From an uncultured delta proteobacterium (GTDB lineage Bacteria; Desulfobacterota; Syntrophia; Syntrophales; Smithellaceae), in NCBI GenBank assembly GCA_903907985.1, contig CAIVQG010000058.1, forward strand, positions 1 through 63,736: a stretch of 63,736 nt of DNA. Reading direction: 5' to 3'. The stretch's first letter is position 1; every line of letters starts with the position of its first letter. Positions 51,905 through 60,615 of this stretch are shown one piece after another. The translations under genes were made by a program, and so were the position numbers. Below the pieces are notes generated by a model. The model made no database searches and was not told the origin of the DNA. It saw only the letters and a program-made list of their open reading frames with translations.

Positions 51905-52870
51905 CTACCTTATTTCGATGTATGACTTTTTCCGCACCGCAGAAATCCATTCATCATATTTTTTCTCCAGTTTTCCATCTTCCAGTTTTACTTTTATCTC
52001 CTCCCGCACCGCATCAATCGGTTTTAGTCCCGCTCCCCTTTTATCTACCACTTTAATTATATGAAACCCAAAGCGAGATTCGATTACAGAGCTTACCTGG
52101 TCGAGCGGCAGGCTGAAAGCTATCGTTTCCACTTCCGGGATCATTCCTCCCTTTTCAATAAATCCTACATCTCCACCTTGGGCCGCCGCCGGTCCCTGCG
52201 AGTATTTAGCTGCCATCAAATCAAAAGATTCACCACTTAAATCACTTTTCTGAATTTGCGAGGCAGTTTCCTTTATTTTTGCTTTTGCTGCCTTGCCGGC
52301 ATCCGGTGGTACCATGAGCAAAATCTGTTTAATTCTGACCGCTTCTTTGCCCTCATATTCATCCCGATGCTGATTGTAATATTCTCCTATTTCCTGTTCG
52401 CTGATGACTATTTTGGACTTTATTTCCCAGCGCATTAACCTCATCCGCATCAATTGTCCTTTTATTTCATTTTTGACTGAGGATAAGGAATTGCCGTCCT
52501 TCTCCAGCTTTTTTATATAAACTTCCATACTGACATTCTGCTTGGTCAGTATATCTTTGAGGACACTCATGACCTCTTCGTCCTTGACGCTGGTCCCTAC
52601 CTTTTTAGCTTCATGCTCGATCAACAACTTATCAATGAGCCTCTGCAAAATAGCATCCTTTGTCTGTTTGATTACTTCCGCCTTATTATTGCCTTGACGG
52701 GTTTCTTCAATTTTTTTCAGATAAGGTTCACAGGCCTCATCAAACTCTTTTAGCGTTATTATTTCGTCATTGACCACGGCAATAATTTTGTCGGCCATTG
52801 CGCCCAATACTGACGTAGATATAAGCATTACCAACAGCATAGTCACAGCCATCACCTTGTATAATTTCAC
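51905..52870 (-). CDS. SurA-like periplasmic peptidyl-prolyl isomerase/chaperone
   Basis: A protein of about 321 residues. A signal peptide (VMAVTMLLVMLISTSVLGAM) is followed by an N-terminal SurA-like chaperone region (IIAVVNDEIITLKEFDEACE) and a parvulin PPIase domain (AVRIKQILL, AAKYSQGPAAAQGGDVGFIE, SRFGFHIIKVVDKR). SurA helps fold outer-membrane proteins. The GTG at 52870 follows AAGGGGGAA eight bases away and opens straight into the signal peptide, so it is preferred over the upstream in-frame ATG at 52912. It follows the other parvulin gene and mfd. Confidence 0.88.
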   Translation of the reverse strand: MKLYKVMAVTMLLVMLISTSVLGAMADKIIAVVNDEIITLKEFDEACEPYLKKIEETRQGNNKAEVIKQTKDAILQRLIDKLLIEHEAKKVGTSVKDEEVMSVLKDILTKQNVSMEVYIKKLEKDGNSLSSVKNEIKGQLMRMRLMRWEIKSKIVISEQEIGEYYNQHRDEYEGKEAVRIKQILLMVPPDAGKAAKAKIKETASQIQKSDLSGESFDLMAAKYSQGPAAAQGGDVGFIEKGGMIPEVETIAFSLPLDQVSSVIESRFGFHIIKVVDKRGAGLKPIDAVREEIKVKLEDGKLEKKYDEWISAVRKKSYIEIR

Positions 52871-52943
52871 AGTCTTTTCCCCCTTTATTGTTTCCTTACC
52901 CTTAAGTTGCATTAATATTCCACTAGCAGATAGCGTAGAATTA

Positions 52944-53900
52944 CTATTTGAGTTTATTTCTTAAAACAGCATATTCTTTTTTAATGACGGCTTTCGCTTT
53001 TAATGCCTCAAGCCAACTGATAAAAGCAGCTTCTTCCTTTTTTGCCCGCATGTCGGCGATAATCTCTTCTTTGCTTTCGGCAAAATTTTTAATCTTGGCC
53101 GGTATAATTTCTAAAATCTTAAATATATGAAATCCGTATGGGCTTTGCACAATAGGACTAATTTCATTTAACCGCAAATTAAAAATGGTTTTATCCAGGG
53201 GGTCCGGCATAATCTGGCGCGTAATAAATCCTAAATCACCACCTTGGCGCGCCTCCGGACCAATCGATTCTTCCCGGGCTACCTTTAAGAAATCAGCACC
53301 GGAATTTATCCGCTGTAATGCCTTGCGCGCAGTCGCCAAATCTCTCACCACTATTTGGACAACCCGGACTTTCGACTCGGCCCTGTACATATCATGGTGC
53401 TCATTGAAGTAATCTTCCGCTTCATCTTCTGATACATTTATATGGGCATTTACATCAACGGCAATAAGTCTCTCGAACAGCATTTCCTTTTTTAATGCTT
53501 CTTTCCATTGTTCGAAATTCAGTTTCTCCCGGATAAACATATTGGAAAATCCGGCACCATATTCATTTTTAATTTCATCAATCCTTTTTTCCAGGTCCCC
53601 GGAGCTTACGGCAACTCCTAACTCCTGCGCCCGCAAATACATAATTTTTTCAGTAATTATGTTATCCAACACTTCCTCTTCAATGCGTTTTGCATAATTT
53701 CCCTGATTGGAAAGAAGCTCATTGGACAACATGGCCTTTTTTTGAGCTAACTTTATTTGATACTCATCGAGATAAATCTTGGAGCCATTCACGGTAGCCA
53801 CATAAGGACGGGAAAAAAAATTAATCTTCTCGCAGCCAACAATAAAGAAAATGCCGCTTAACAAGATAATACAGAATTTGCTGATCAATGTTTTAATCAT
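52944..53900 (-). CDS. PpiC-type parvulin lipoprotein (PrsA-like)
   Basis: A 318-residue protein with a lipoprotein signal (lipobox FFIVGC, cysteine 23), then VATVNGSKIYLDEY (chaperone region) and a parvulin domain (VRVVQIVV, GPEARQGGDLGFITRQIMP, SPYGFHIFKILEI). It is probably anchored on the periplasmic side and assists folding of exported proteins. It sits between mfd and the SurA-like gene; the three lie on one strand. The gap to mfd (165 bases) contains repeat B copy 2. Confidence 0.88.
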   Translation of the reverse strand: MIKTLISKFCIILLSGIFFIVGCEKINFFSRPYVATVNGSKIYLDEYQIKLAQKKAMLSNELLSNQGNYAKRIEEEVLDNIITEKIMYLRAQELGVAVSSGDLEKRIDEIKNEYGAGFSNMFIREKLNFEQWKEALKKEMLFERLIAVDVNAHINVSEDEAEDYFNEHHDMYRAESKVRVVQIVVRDLATARKALQRINSGADFLKVAREESIGPEARQGGDLGFITRQIMPDPLDKTIFNLRLNEISPIVQSPYGFHIFKILEIIPAKIKNFAESKEEIIADMRAKKEEAAFISWLEALKAKAVIKKEYAVLRNKLK

Positions 53901-53975
53901 TTTTTTACCGCTTACAATTCATTTAATTGTAATTTTGAAGCATACAGTTCTTGTGTTCATTGAGCAAGCATCTTT

Positions 53976-54083
53976 AAGCCGTTGTTCAACAATTACTCCA
54001 ACATTGTAATATCGTAACCGGCATAAGGGGCCATAACGAAATGGTCTTGCCAGCCGCATGTTGGTTATTTCGTAATGGCCCCT
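53976..54083. repeat. Repeat B, copy 2 (overlaps the mfd 3' end)
   Basis: A second copy of repeat B. The hairpin spans 54026-54083: AGGGGCCATAACGAAAT pairs with the complement of ATTTCGTAATGGCCCCT. Compared with copy 1 the stem has CCA for CCG with the matching change on the other arm. The mfd stop codon (54065-54067) and the last five residues of Mfd (GAITK) are encoded in its right arm. Confidence 0.85.
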
Positions 54084-57000
54084 AACAACAGCAATGCTTG
54101 ATTCAATATCGCAGGCCCGGTCAAACCCGGCGCGGGAACATATAATTTATAATCCGGAGTAAAACGCAATTCTCGAGTTTTTTTACGGTAAAGCGCAATG
54201 ATCTTCGAAGGATCAAGGGGACTGGTTTTACGGAAAAAAATATATAAATACTTGCCGTCGTAACCCATTTTTTTACCCTTAACCGGTTTCAGGAGGTTGC
54301 GGATGTTGATTACCCGCAATAAATTCTCAACATTCTCCGGCAAGGGACCGTAGCAATCCTTCAGTTCCTCCGCAATCCGGTTAATATCTTCGGCATTGTC
54401 CGCCAGAGATATTCTTTTATACAAAACCAGCCGCTGGTGGACATTCTGGACATATTCCTCCGGGATAAAAGCGGAAATACCCAACTGAATTTCCGGCAAG
54501 GCTTCCTCTTCCACTACTTTTTCACCCTTTATTTCCCGGATCGTTTTTTCCATGAGCTCGGTATATAATTCATAACCAACTGCCGATACATGACCGGACT
54601 GCGAAATCCCCAGCAAATTTCCGCCGCCACGGATTTCCATGTCATTGTATGCTATACGGAAACCGGAACCGGGTTCGGAAAATTCCTTGATAACTTGCAG
54701 CCTTTTTATTGCTTCCCTGGAAAGCATTGCCCCTTTGGGCAACAATAAATAGGCATAGGCCTCCTGATTAGATCTGCCGACGCGGCCGCGTATTTGATAG
54801 AGTTGCGCCAATCCGAACCTGTCAGCACGATTGATGATGATCGTGTTGGCTGTGGGAATATCCAGCCCGGAGCCGACAATGGTTGTGCAAACAAGAACAT
54901 CGCATTCCTGGCGGATAAATTTGCCCATCGCTCTTTCAATTTCCGCTGGTTTCATCTGGCCGTGAACAACTTCGATTCTTGCATGCGGGACAAGTTTGGA
55001 GAGCATTTGACTAATTGAATAAATAGAGCGCACACGGTCGTGAACAAAAAACATCTGACCTCGACGCATCAGCTCCTTTTCGATAGCCGCCTTAATTGCT
55101 TCCTCGTCAAATTCCAAAACATACGTTTTTATAGTCTGTCGGTCTTCCGGCGGCGTGTTAATGATGGATAAATCCCGGATACCCACCAGCGACAAATGCA
55201 ATGTCCGGGGGATCGGCGTTGCCGAAAGAGTTAAAACATCAACCAGCGTGCGCATTCTTTTTAATTTTTCCTTATCCGCCACTCCAAAGCGCTGTTCTTC
55301 ATCGATGACTACTAATCCCAGCTCTTTGAATTCCACGTCCTTCTGCAGCAGGCGATGCGTCCCGACAACAATATCCACTTTTTGCGTCTTGATATCAGCT
55401 ATTATTTTCTTTTGTTCACCGGCACTTTTAAAGCGGTTTAAAACTTCCACGCAAACCGGAAAATCTTTAAGCCGGCGGGAGAAAGTAGAATAATGTTGCT
55501 CGGCCAAAATTGTCGTCGGCACCAGCACGGCCACCTGCTTGCCGTCCATGACCGCCCGGAGGGCAGCACGCAGTGCCACTTCCGTTTTCCCGAAACCGGC
55601 ATCACCGCAAATCAATCTATCCATCGGTTTGGTTTCATCCATATCCAGGTGGATATCTTCAATGGCCTTAACCTGATCCGGAGTTTCCTCAAATTCAAAA
55701 GTGGAACAAAATTCTTCATAAATTCGGTCCGGCGGAGAGAAGGAATCTCTTTCCATTACTTCGCGGGCAGCGTAAATGGAAACCATTTCCTCGGCGACTT
55801 CCTGAACCGATTTTTTCACACGCTCTTTTACGGCATCCCAGGAAGTACCGCCCATTTTGTCAATTTTCGGAACATACCCGTCCGGACCGAGATAGCGTTG
55901 AATTTTCTCCAGGGAATTGACAGGAAGATAGAGTTTGTCGCCCGCGAAATATTCGATCACCATAAAATCATTTTCGATTTTGCCTACCGTTATCTTTTGA
56001 AGACCACGGTAGATGCCGATGCCAAAATCGATGTGGACTACAAAATCTCCTTCCTGAAGATCGCCAAACGATTTCAGGAAGTAACCTTCGCGGGTGGGCC
56101 GGGTGCGGCGGCGTGGAATTCTTTTGACAAAAATTTCTTCTTCACTCAGAAACACCAGTTTCATGGCCGGAAAAACAAAACTTGCGGAAATTTTCCCGGC
56201 AACCAGAAAAAGAACGGCTTTTTGATCGGGCTCACCTGATATATTCAGGATAGAATCCGCCTCCGCCAAAAGCTTTACAGGCAAATCGTAAGTCAGAAGC
56301 ATGTGCTGCATCCGGTGCAAATCTTCCGAGGTCGGACAAACAAGGAATATCCTTTGAGCGGCGGATAACCACATCTTTATCTTTTCCACAGTTTGCCGCA
56401 GCAGAGCATCTTCTTTAATTTCTCCCTCTGTCGGCTTCTCCTGATATCTATCCCGAAAAGTTTCAAAGGAGACAACCTCTGCTCCGCTTTCTTCCATCTT
56501 ATCTAACTTCAATCCAGCCAGATTAAGCTGCGGAAATTTCTCCATAACCGCGAATGTGTTTTGCGGATCAATATAGATACTTTCTTTATCCAGATAAAAT
56601 TTTTCACTGTTCCTGGCTTTAAATAATAACTTATCGATATTATGTTGCATGCTCAGAGCCGACTGATGAAGAGAAAGCGGGTCATCCAAAACCACTAAAG
56701 TATCGGGAGGCAGATAATCGAAAAAACTGGAGAGCCTGCTTTGCGGAAAACCATTCTCTTCGTCGTACGCTTCATAAAAAAGCGGTAAAAAAACAGGGTT
56801 GATGGAATTGGCCAGACCGTTCCGCAAGGTATCTACCAAACGATTGCGGATTTCTTTGGGCAGAGAAAGACTGCTCGCCCTTCTCTTTATATTGCGGATG
56901 GCCAGCTCTTGTGTTTGCGAATTCAGCACTATTTCATTTGCCGGCGGCACAACAAAAGCATCAGCTGTCCCTATGGAACGCTGAGTATTGGGGTCAAATC

Positions 57001-57622
57001 TGCGGATCGACTCAATTTCATCACCCATCATATCCAGACGCAACGGATTTTTTTCTGCCGGCGGAAATATATCAAGGATATTCCCGCGAACACTGAACTC
57101 TCCTTTTTCTTCCACCAAACTGACTCTTCTATAACCTCCCGCCAGCAGAAGCTCACAAAACCGGTCCCGGTTTAAAGTATCACCGGCAGATATTATTTGC
57201 AGATATTGTTTGAATTGGGCAAAGGGCATAACTTTTTGCATCATCGCAGCCACAGAAGTGACAATAACAATTTTTGTCCTTATCTGCAGAGAAGTCATTA
57301 CTTCTAATCTGGCTTGCGCTTCTTCCTTTTGCAGGGCGAACATATCAATGGCTAAAAAATCAAGCGGCGGGTAATAAAGGACATTCTCTTCCCCCAAAAA
57401 GAGAGACAGATCAGATGCGAAAGCCTGGGCATCTTTTTCTTCCGGGCAAACAACCAGCAATGATCTTTCCACGCGGCAAAAAAGCAGCGCCGTAAGGAAA
57501 GAACGCGCCGCACCGGCAAGGCCACAGGCCTCGATGCTCTTTGCACCATGATTAACTTTCTCCTGTAATCTTCGGAGAGGCTCAATATCGTTATTAATTT
57601 TATTTGTAATGATTTTTCTCAC
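54065..57622 (-). CDS. mfd: Transcription-repair coupling factor
   Basis: An 1185-residue Mfd, close to the usual 1150. Seen: an N-terminal UvrB-like module, the RNA polymerase-interaction region (GDFVVHIDFGIGIYRGL), and a RecG-like SF2 translocase with Walker A CGDAGFGKTEVALRA, the DEEQ box in VVIDEEQRFGV, and SGLDIPTANTIIIN with QIRGRVGRSNQEAYAYLL. The TRCF C-terminal domain follows. It removes stalled RNA polymerase and recruits UvrA, which is encoded further along the same strand. The last residues derive from repeat B copy 2. Confidence 0.96.
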   Translation of the reverse strand: MRKIITNKINNDIEPLRRLQEKVNHGAKSIEACGLAGAARSFLTALLFCRVERSLLVVCPEEKDAQAFASDLSLFLGEENVLYYPPLDFLAIDMFALQKEEAQARLEVMTSLQIRTKIVIVTSVAAMMQKVMPFAQFKQYLQIISAGDTLNRDRFCELLLAGGYRRVSLVEEKGEFSVRGNILDIFPPAEKNPLRLDMMGDEIESIRRFDPNTQRSIGTADAFVVPPANEIVLNSQTQELAIRNIKRRASSLSLPKEIRNRLVDTLRNGLANSINPVFLPLFYEAYDEENGFPQSRLSSFFDYLPPDTLVVLDDPLSLHQSALSMQHNIDKLLFKARNSEKFYLDKESIYIDPQNTFAVMEKFPQLNLAGLKLDKMEESGAEVVSFETFRDRYQEKPTEGEIKEDALLRQTVEKIKMWLSAAQRIFLVCPTSEDLHRMQHMLLTYDLPVKLLAEADSILNISGEPDQKAVLFLVAGKISASFVFPAMKLVFLSEEEIFVKRIPRRRTRPTREGYFLKSFGDLQEGDFVVHIDFGIGIYRGLQKITVGKIENDFMVIEYFAGDKLYLPVNSLEKIQRYLGPDGYVPKIDKMGGTSWDAVKERVKKSVQEVAEEMVSIYAAREVMERDSFSPPDRIYEEFCSTFEFEETPDQVKAIEDIHLDMDETKPMDRLICGDAGFGKTEVALRAALRAVMDGKQVAVLVPTTILAEQHYSTFSRRLKDFPVCVEVLNRFKSAGEQKKIIADIKTQKVDIVVGTHRLLQKDVEFKELGLVVIDEEQRFGVADKEKLKRMRTLVDVLTLSATPIPRTLHLSLVGIRDLSIINTPPEDRQTIKTYVLEFDEEAIKAAIEKELMRRGQMFFVHDRVRSIYSISQMLSKLVPHARIEVVHGQMKPAEIERAMGKFIRQECDVLVCTTIVGSGLDIPTANTIIINRADRFGLAQLYQIRGRVGRSNQEAYAYLLLPKGAMLSREAIKRLQVIKEFSEPGSGFRIAYNDMEIRGGGNLLGISQSGHVSAVGYELYTELMEKTIREIKGEKVVEEEALPEIQLGISAFIPEEYVQNVHQRLVLYKRISLADNAEDINRIAEELKDCYGPLPENVENLLRVINIRNLLKPVKGKKMGYDGKYLYIFFRKTSPLDPSKIIALYRKKTRELRFTPDYKLYVPAPGLTGPAILNQALLLLGAITK

Positions 57623-57844
57623 GAATACTAATCCAAAATTTTTGCAGCCAATATTTCTTCCTCTTGCCTTATTATCGCAATTACCTAATTACTTCAAGTC
57701 CGCTTCCTGTTTATATTCATAAATCAAAAGCCACCGCTTTTGCCTGAGGATACACGCAACAAAAAAAGCGAAATCACTCCAAGGATAAAATCATGTCGCA
57801 TTTACGGATAATTGCCCGATATTGTTTCTGGTTTGTTTTGTATG

Positions 57845-57873
57845 TTGACACAAAAGCCAATCTAAGATTTAAT
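57845..57873 (+). promoter_or_regulatory. Sigma-70-type promoter of selC
   Basis: TTGACA (57845-57850) and TTTAAT (57868-57873) are 17 bases apart. The start of transcription would be near 57880, about 15 bases before the tRNA 5' end. Confidence 0.65.
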
Positions 57874-57894
57874 ACCCGTCCTCAGCTATCCCAA

Positions 57895-57992
57895 GGAAGT
57901 GCCAAGGTCACTGGTGGGCCTCCCGGACTTCAAATCCGGTGTGGGGCGCTAAAACCGTCCCAGGTGGGTTCGATTCCCATGCACTTCCGCCA
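57895..57992 (+). tRNA. selC: tRNA-Sec (anticodon TCA)
   Basis: A 98-nt gene including an encoded CCA end. The acceptor stem is eight base pairs (GGAAGTGC with GCACTTCC), as bacterial tRNA-Sec has and other tRNAs do not. The anticodon loop CTTCAAA in CGGACTTCAAATCCG carries TCA, which reads UGA. A long variable arm (GGGGCGCTAAAACCGTCCC region) and a T arm with TTCGATT follow. The cell can therefore make selenoproteins; selA, selB and selD are not in the window. A good TTGACA/TTTAAT promoter lies upstream. Confidence 0.97.
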
Positions 57993-58463
57993 ATCATTTC
58001 AAATAATTAGCCACTAACTCATAAATTTAGTAGCACTAATTTTATGATTAGCCTTTATTGTGATAAAATTGTGATAAATTATTGTTTTAATGAGTCGGCA
58101 TTCCTCAATATAAAACTTTTACCCCGTTAACCTAAGTTAATATACAAATATCTGGCCAATCAGTGGATCAATTATTTAAGAAGGCATAACAGTAATAACT
58201 TTTCGAGAGACTTTGAATAGAACTATCGGAAGTTTATCGGATAAAGAGCTTATTGTAATGATAAAAATTCTTGATTTTTTGTTCAGAAATACCGATAGTA
58301 GTAAATAATTCAGTTCTTCATTTCTGGTGTTTTTTTCAAATGGCGGCGAAACACCCTGCAAATCTCTGACTGGTCGATCTGACAAGGGATTGCCGGCGTA
58401 AGGGACGAGGTGTTAAGGTAAAGAAAGGGAATGATCATAATATTGGACGGTTGTTAAAAAAAC
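57993..58463. other. Intergenic region downstream of selC
   Basis: A 471-base AT-rich region. Apart from a short open stretch at 58180-58308 that looks like a gene remnant, nothing is recognised. No att-like repeat of the tRNA end was found. Confidence 0.5.
58180..58308 (+). pseudogene. Possible MarR-like gene remnant (C-terminal fragment)
   Basis: An open stretch of 42 codons between stops, without a good start codon or ribosome site. It reads TFRETLNRTIGSLSDKELIV and continues with a helical MIKILDFLFRNT. The LSDKEL-helix pattern resembles the C-terminus of MarR-type regulators. It may be the 3' scrap of a lost gene or chance. Confidence 0.25.
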
Positions 58464-59141
58464 ATGAAGATACCGGAACTCAAGATTGGCACAAACCTAG
58501 ATATTGTTTTTGAAAACGAAATAAATAAAAGCAATGCCCATTTTATGAAGGCCCTCGTTTATGATATTGAAGATAGAAAAATCATTATTTCGCAAACGTC
58601 TCCAGCATTAAATCGCAGCTTTCTTAATCGCCAGATAATGGTTTCTTTTTTGTCTAAAATGGAAAGTCGCAAATTGCGCTTTGGTTTTCCTGCTAAACTG
58701 ACAGATTTGATTAAGGATTATGAAATTGCCCGGCAACAAATTGTTGAAGCACTTGTTCTGACGCAATATAAGGAATCTGAACCTATTGATTTCCGCATGT
58801 ATTACCGTATTAATCCCCCGGCACAAAGTGATATCAATCTTTTTTACAAAGAAGAAAAAGTTAATGTCATCAACATATCAGTAGGAGGCGCCAAGGTTAT
58901 TTGTCCGCAGGATAATTTGCTTCGTCCTTCCGATAAGGTTAAGTTCAAGTTGGTAATTGGTCGTTTGGTTTTCAATCTGGAGAACAGAGTGTGCGATGTG
59001 GCGGTACCGGATGATTCAGCAAATAAAAACATTCAACATGTCAGTGTTGAATTTGAACATAACAATAAACAACTGGAATCTGCATTGAGTAAAGCAATTC
59101 TGGAAATTGAAAGACAACTGATTTGTGAAGGGAAACTTTGA
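58464..59141 (+). CDS. PilZ-domain c-di-GMP receptor protein
   Basis: A 225-residue protein. The N-terminal 105 residues resemble a YcgR-like flagellar-brake domain. The PilZ domain has its RxxxR motif at R111-R115 (FRMYYRI) and the second motif as NISVGG (137-142). PilZ proteins bind cyclic di-GMP and alter motility, secretion or polysaccharide formation. No cyclase or phosphodiesterase for c-di-GMP is near. The target is unknown. Confidence 0.88.
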   Translation: MKIPELKIGTNLDIVFENEINKSNAHFMKALVYDIEDRKIIISQTSPALNRSFLNRQIMVSFLSKMESRKLRFGFPAKLTDLIKDYEIARQQIVEALVLTQYKESEPIDFRMYYRINPPAQSDINLFYKEEKVNVINISVGGAKVICPQDNLLRPSDKVKFKLVIGRLVFNLENRVCDVAVPDDSANKNIQHVSVEFEHNNKQLESALSKAILEIERQLICEGKL

Positions 59142-59614
59142 CGGCGGTGCGTATTTGTCCTGAACCAGACTTGAGTTGACAGTGGCAGAGACTCCCCTTC
59201 ATTGCCGGAGGAATCTGGCTGCAAGTTTTTTTATTTCTAGTTCACTTAACCAAATTTCCTCGCCAATTTCGATATTCTTCGAGGATATTTCTTTTGTCTG
59301 TTTTAACCTTCTGACTTTACGCTCCCCTCTGGATTTGATGTATACTGAGTTTTAATAGTACGGATAATTTTCTGAAAGCAGTGAATTCTCAACCCCGACG
59401 AAAAGGCGGGATTTCAATTGGTTATCAATAATGTTGTTACACGATTATTATGATATTATAATCTCCAATATGCAGAACTGGAACCACGGATTTATGAGAT
59501 AATTATTCGGCACCAGCGAAAAACAAGGCTGTAAAAGGAGAAGATAAACGTCAACACTTAATATCAATATCGGGATAACACCCACGCAACTAAAATAAAA
59601 TCAGGAGAACAGTA
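59142..59614. other. Intergenic region upstream of the STAS gene
   Basis: A 473-base AT-rich region with no coding character. A weak stem, CCCCGACGAAAAGGCGGG near 59392, is present, but no known riboswitch pattern was found. AGGAGA precedes the STAS gene start. Confidence 0.5.
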
Positions 59615-60022
59615 ATGTCTTTGATCATAAACATTGAAAACAAGGTGCCCGGTTACTATGTCGTCAGTTTGCACGGTCGCCTTGACGGGACAACATCCGC
59701 AGACTGTGAGGCAAAAATCAACTCTATTCTGATTCCCAAAACGAAGACCATTGTGTTTGATATGTCCAATCTGGATTACATAAGCAGCATGGGCTTACGT
59801 ATTGTCGTTAAAACAAGAAAATTTATCGAAGGCAACGGCGGCGGTGTCCAGATGATAAACATGCAGCCACAAATTAAAAAGGTGCTTGAGATTGCCAATC
59901 TGTTGCGGGGAGTGACACTCTTTAACAGCGTCAAGGAAGCCGACGATTATTTTGACGCTATGCAGAAAAAGGTCTTAGCATCAATAAAACAGAAAGATGG
60001 AAACAAGTTTTATGCTGAATAG
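59615..60022 (+). CDS. STAS-domain anti-sigma factor antagonist-like protein
   Basis: A 135-residue stand-alone STAS protein like SpoIIAA/RsbV. The phosphorylation-loop serine is in DYISSMGLR (serines 57-58). In the known scheme an anti-sigma kinase phosphorylates it and a PP2C phosphatase removes the phosphate. Neither partner gene is adjacent. The Cache-domain gene follows 69 bases later and may share its transcript. Confidence 0.88.
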   Translation: MSLIINIENKVPGYYVVSLHGRLDGTTSADCEAKINSILIPKTKTIVFDMSNLDYISSMGLRIVVKTRKFIEGNGGGVQMINMQPQIKKVLEIANLLRGVTLFNSVKEADDYFDAMQKKVLASIKQKDGNKFYAE

Positions 60023-60076
60023 AAAAACCGGTCTGCCGGCTCAAACAAAATCAATTAACCAATAGGAGGATGGGAC

Positions 60077-60589
60077 ATAAAGAGAGCTTTCGTGGTTATT
60101 TTTCTAGCTTTTATGAGCATTATGTTTCTCCATCAAACCGCCTTCTGTCAGTCAAAAACAGAGGGGAAATTGGCGGCATGGGACTTGATCATTAAAATCG
60201 AAGTTGAAACGGCAATCAGCCTGCTCCAGGCCATTTCCGAAAAACAAAAGAAAGGTGAAATGACCATGGAACAGGCAAAGAAGCTGGGCTCGGACCTTCT
60301 ACGAGAACTACGCTACGGAGCGGATGGATATTTCTGGGCAGATACCGAGGAGGGTGTTAATTTGGTTCTCTATGGCCGGAAAGACGTTGAGGGGAGAAAT
60401 CGGCTTGAGGACAGAGACCGGAAAGGCAATTTCTACGTAAAGGAATTCATCGGAAAAGCAAAAGCCGGCGGCGGATATGTTGAGTACTGGTTTTCGAAGC
60501 GGGGAGAGAGCACCGCCCAACCCAAGAGATCATACGTGTTGCCGTTCAAACCCTTTGGCTGGGTTGTCGGCACCGGATATTACCGGTGA
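60077..60589 (+). CDS. Exported single-Cache-domain protein with likely ATA start codon
   Basis: A protein of about 170 residues: a signal peptide ((M)KRAFVVIFLAFMSIMFLHQ, cleavage likely after FCQ) and one small-molecule-sensing Cache domain (RYGADGYFWADTEEGVNL, FKPFGWVVGTGYYR). It has no transmembrane or output domain, so it is a free periplasmic sensor. The only good ribosome site, AGGAGG at 60064-60069, lies seven bases before an ATA (60077), which gives a perfect signal peptide. The nearest usual start (GTG at 60092) has no ribosome site at proper distance and would drop the basic n-region. Confidence 0.75.
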   Translation: MKRAFVVIFLAFMSIMFLHQTAFCQSKTEGKLAAWDLIIKIEVETAISLLQAISEKQKKGEMTMEQAKKLGSDLLRELRYGADGYFWADTEEGVNLVLYGRKDVEGRNRLEDRDRKGNFYVKEFIGKAKAGGGYVEYWFSKRGESTAQPKRSYVLPFKPFGWVVGTGYYR

Positions 60590-60615
60590 GAGGTGCGGCA
60601 TATCGGGGTTAACGA

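Noticed and set aside
57793-58017. 74-codon open frame on the plus strand
   Set aside because: It crosses the selC gene; the tRNA structure explains this sequence.
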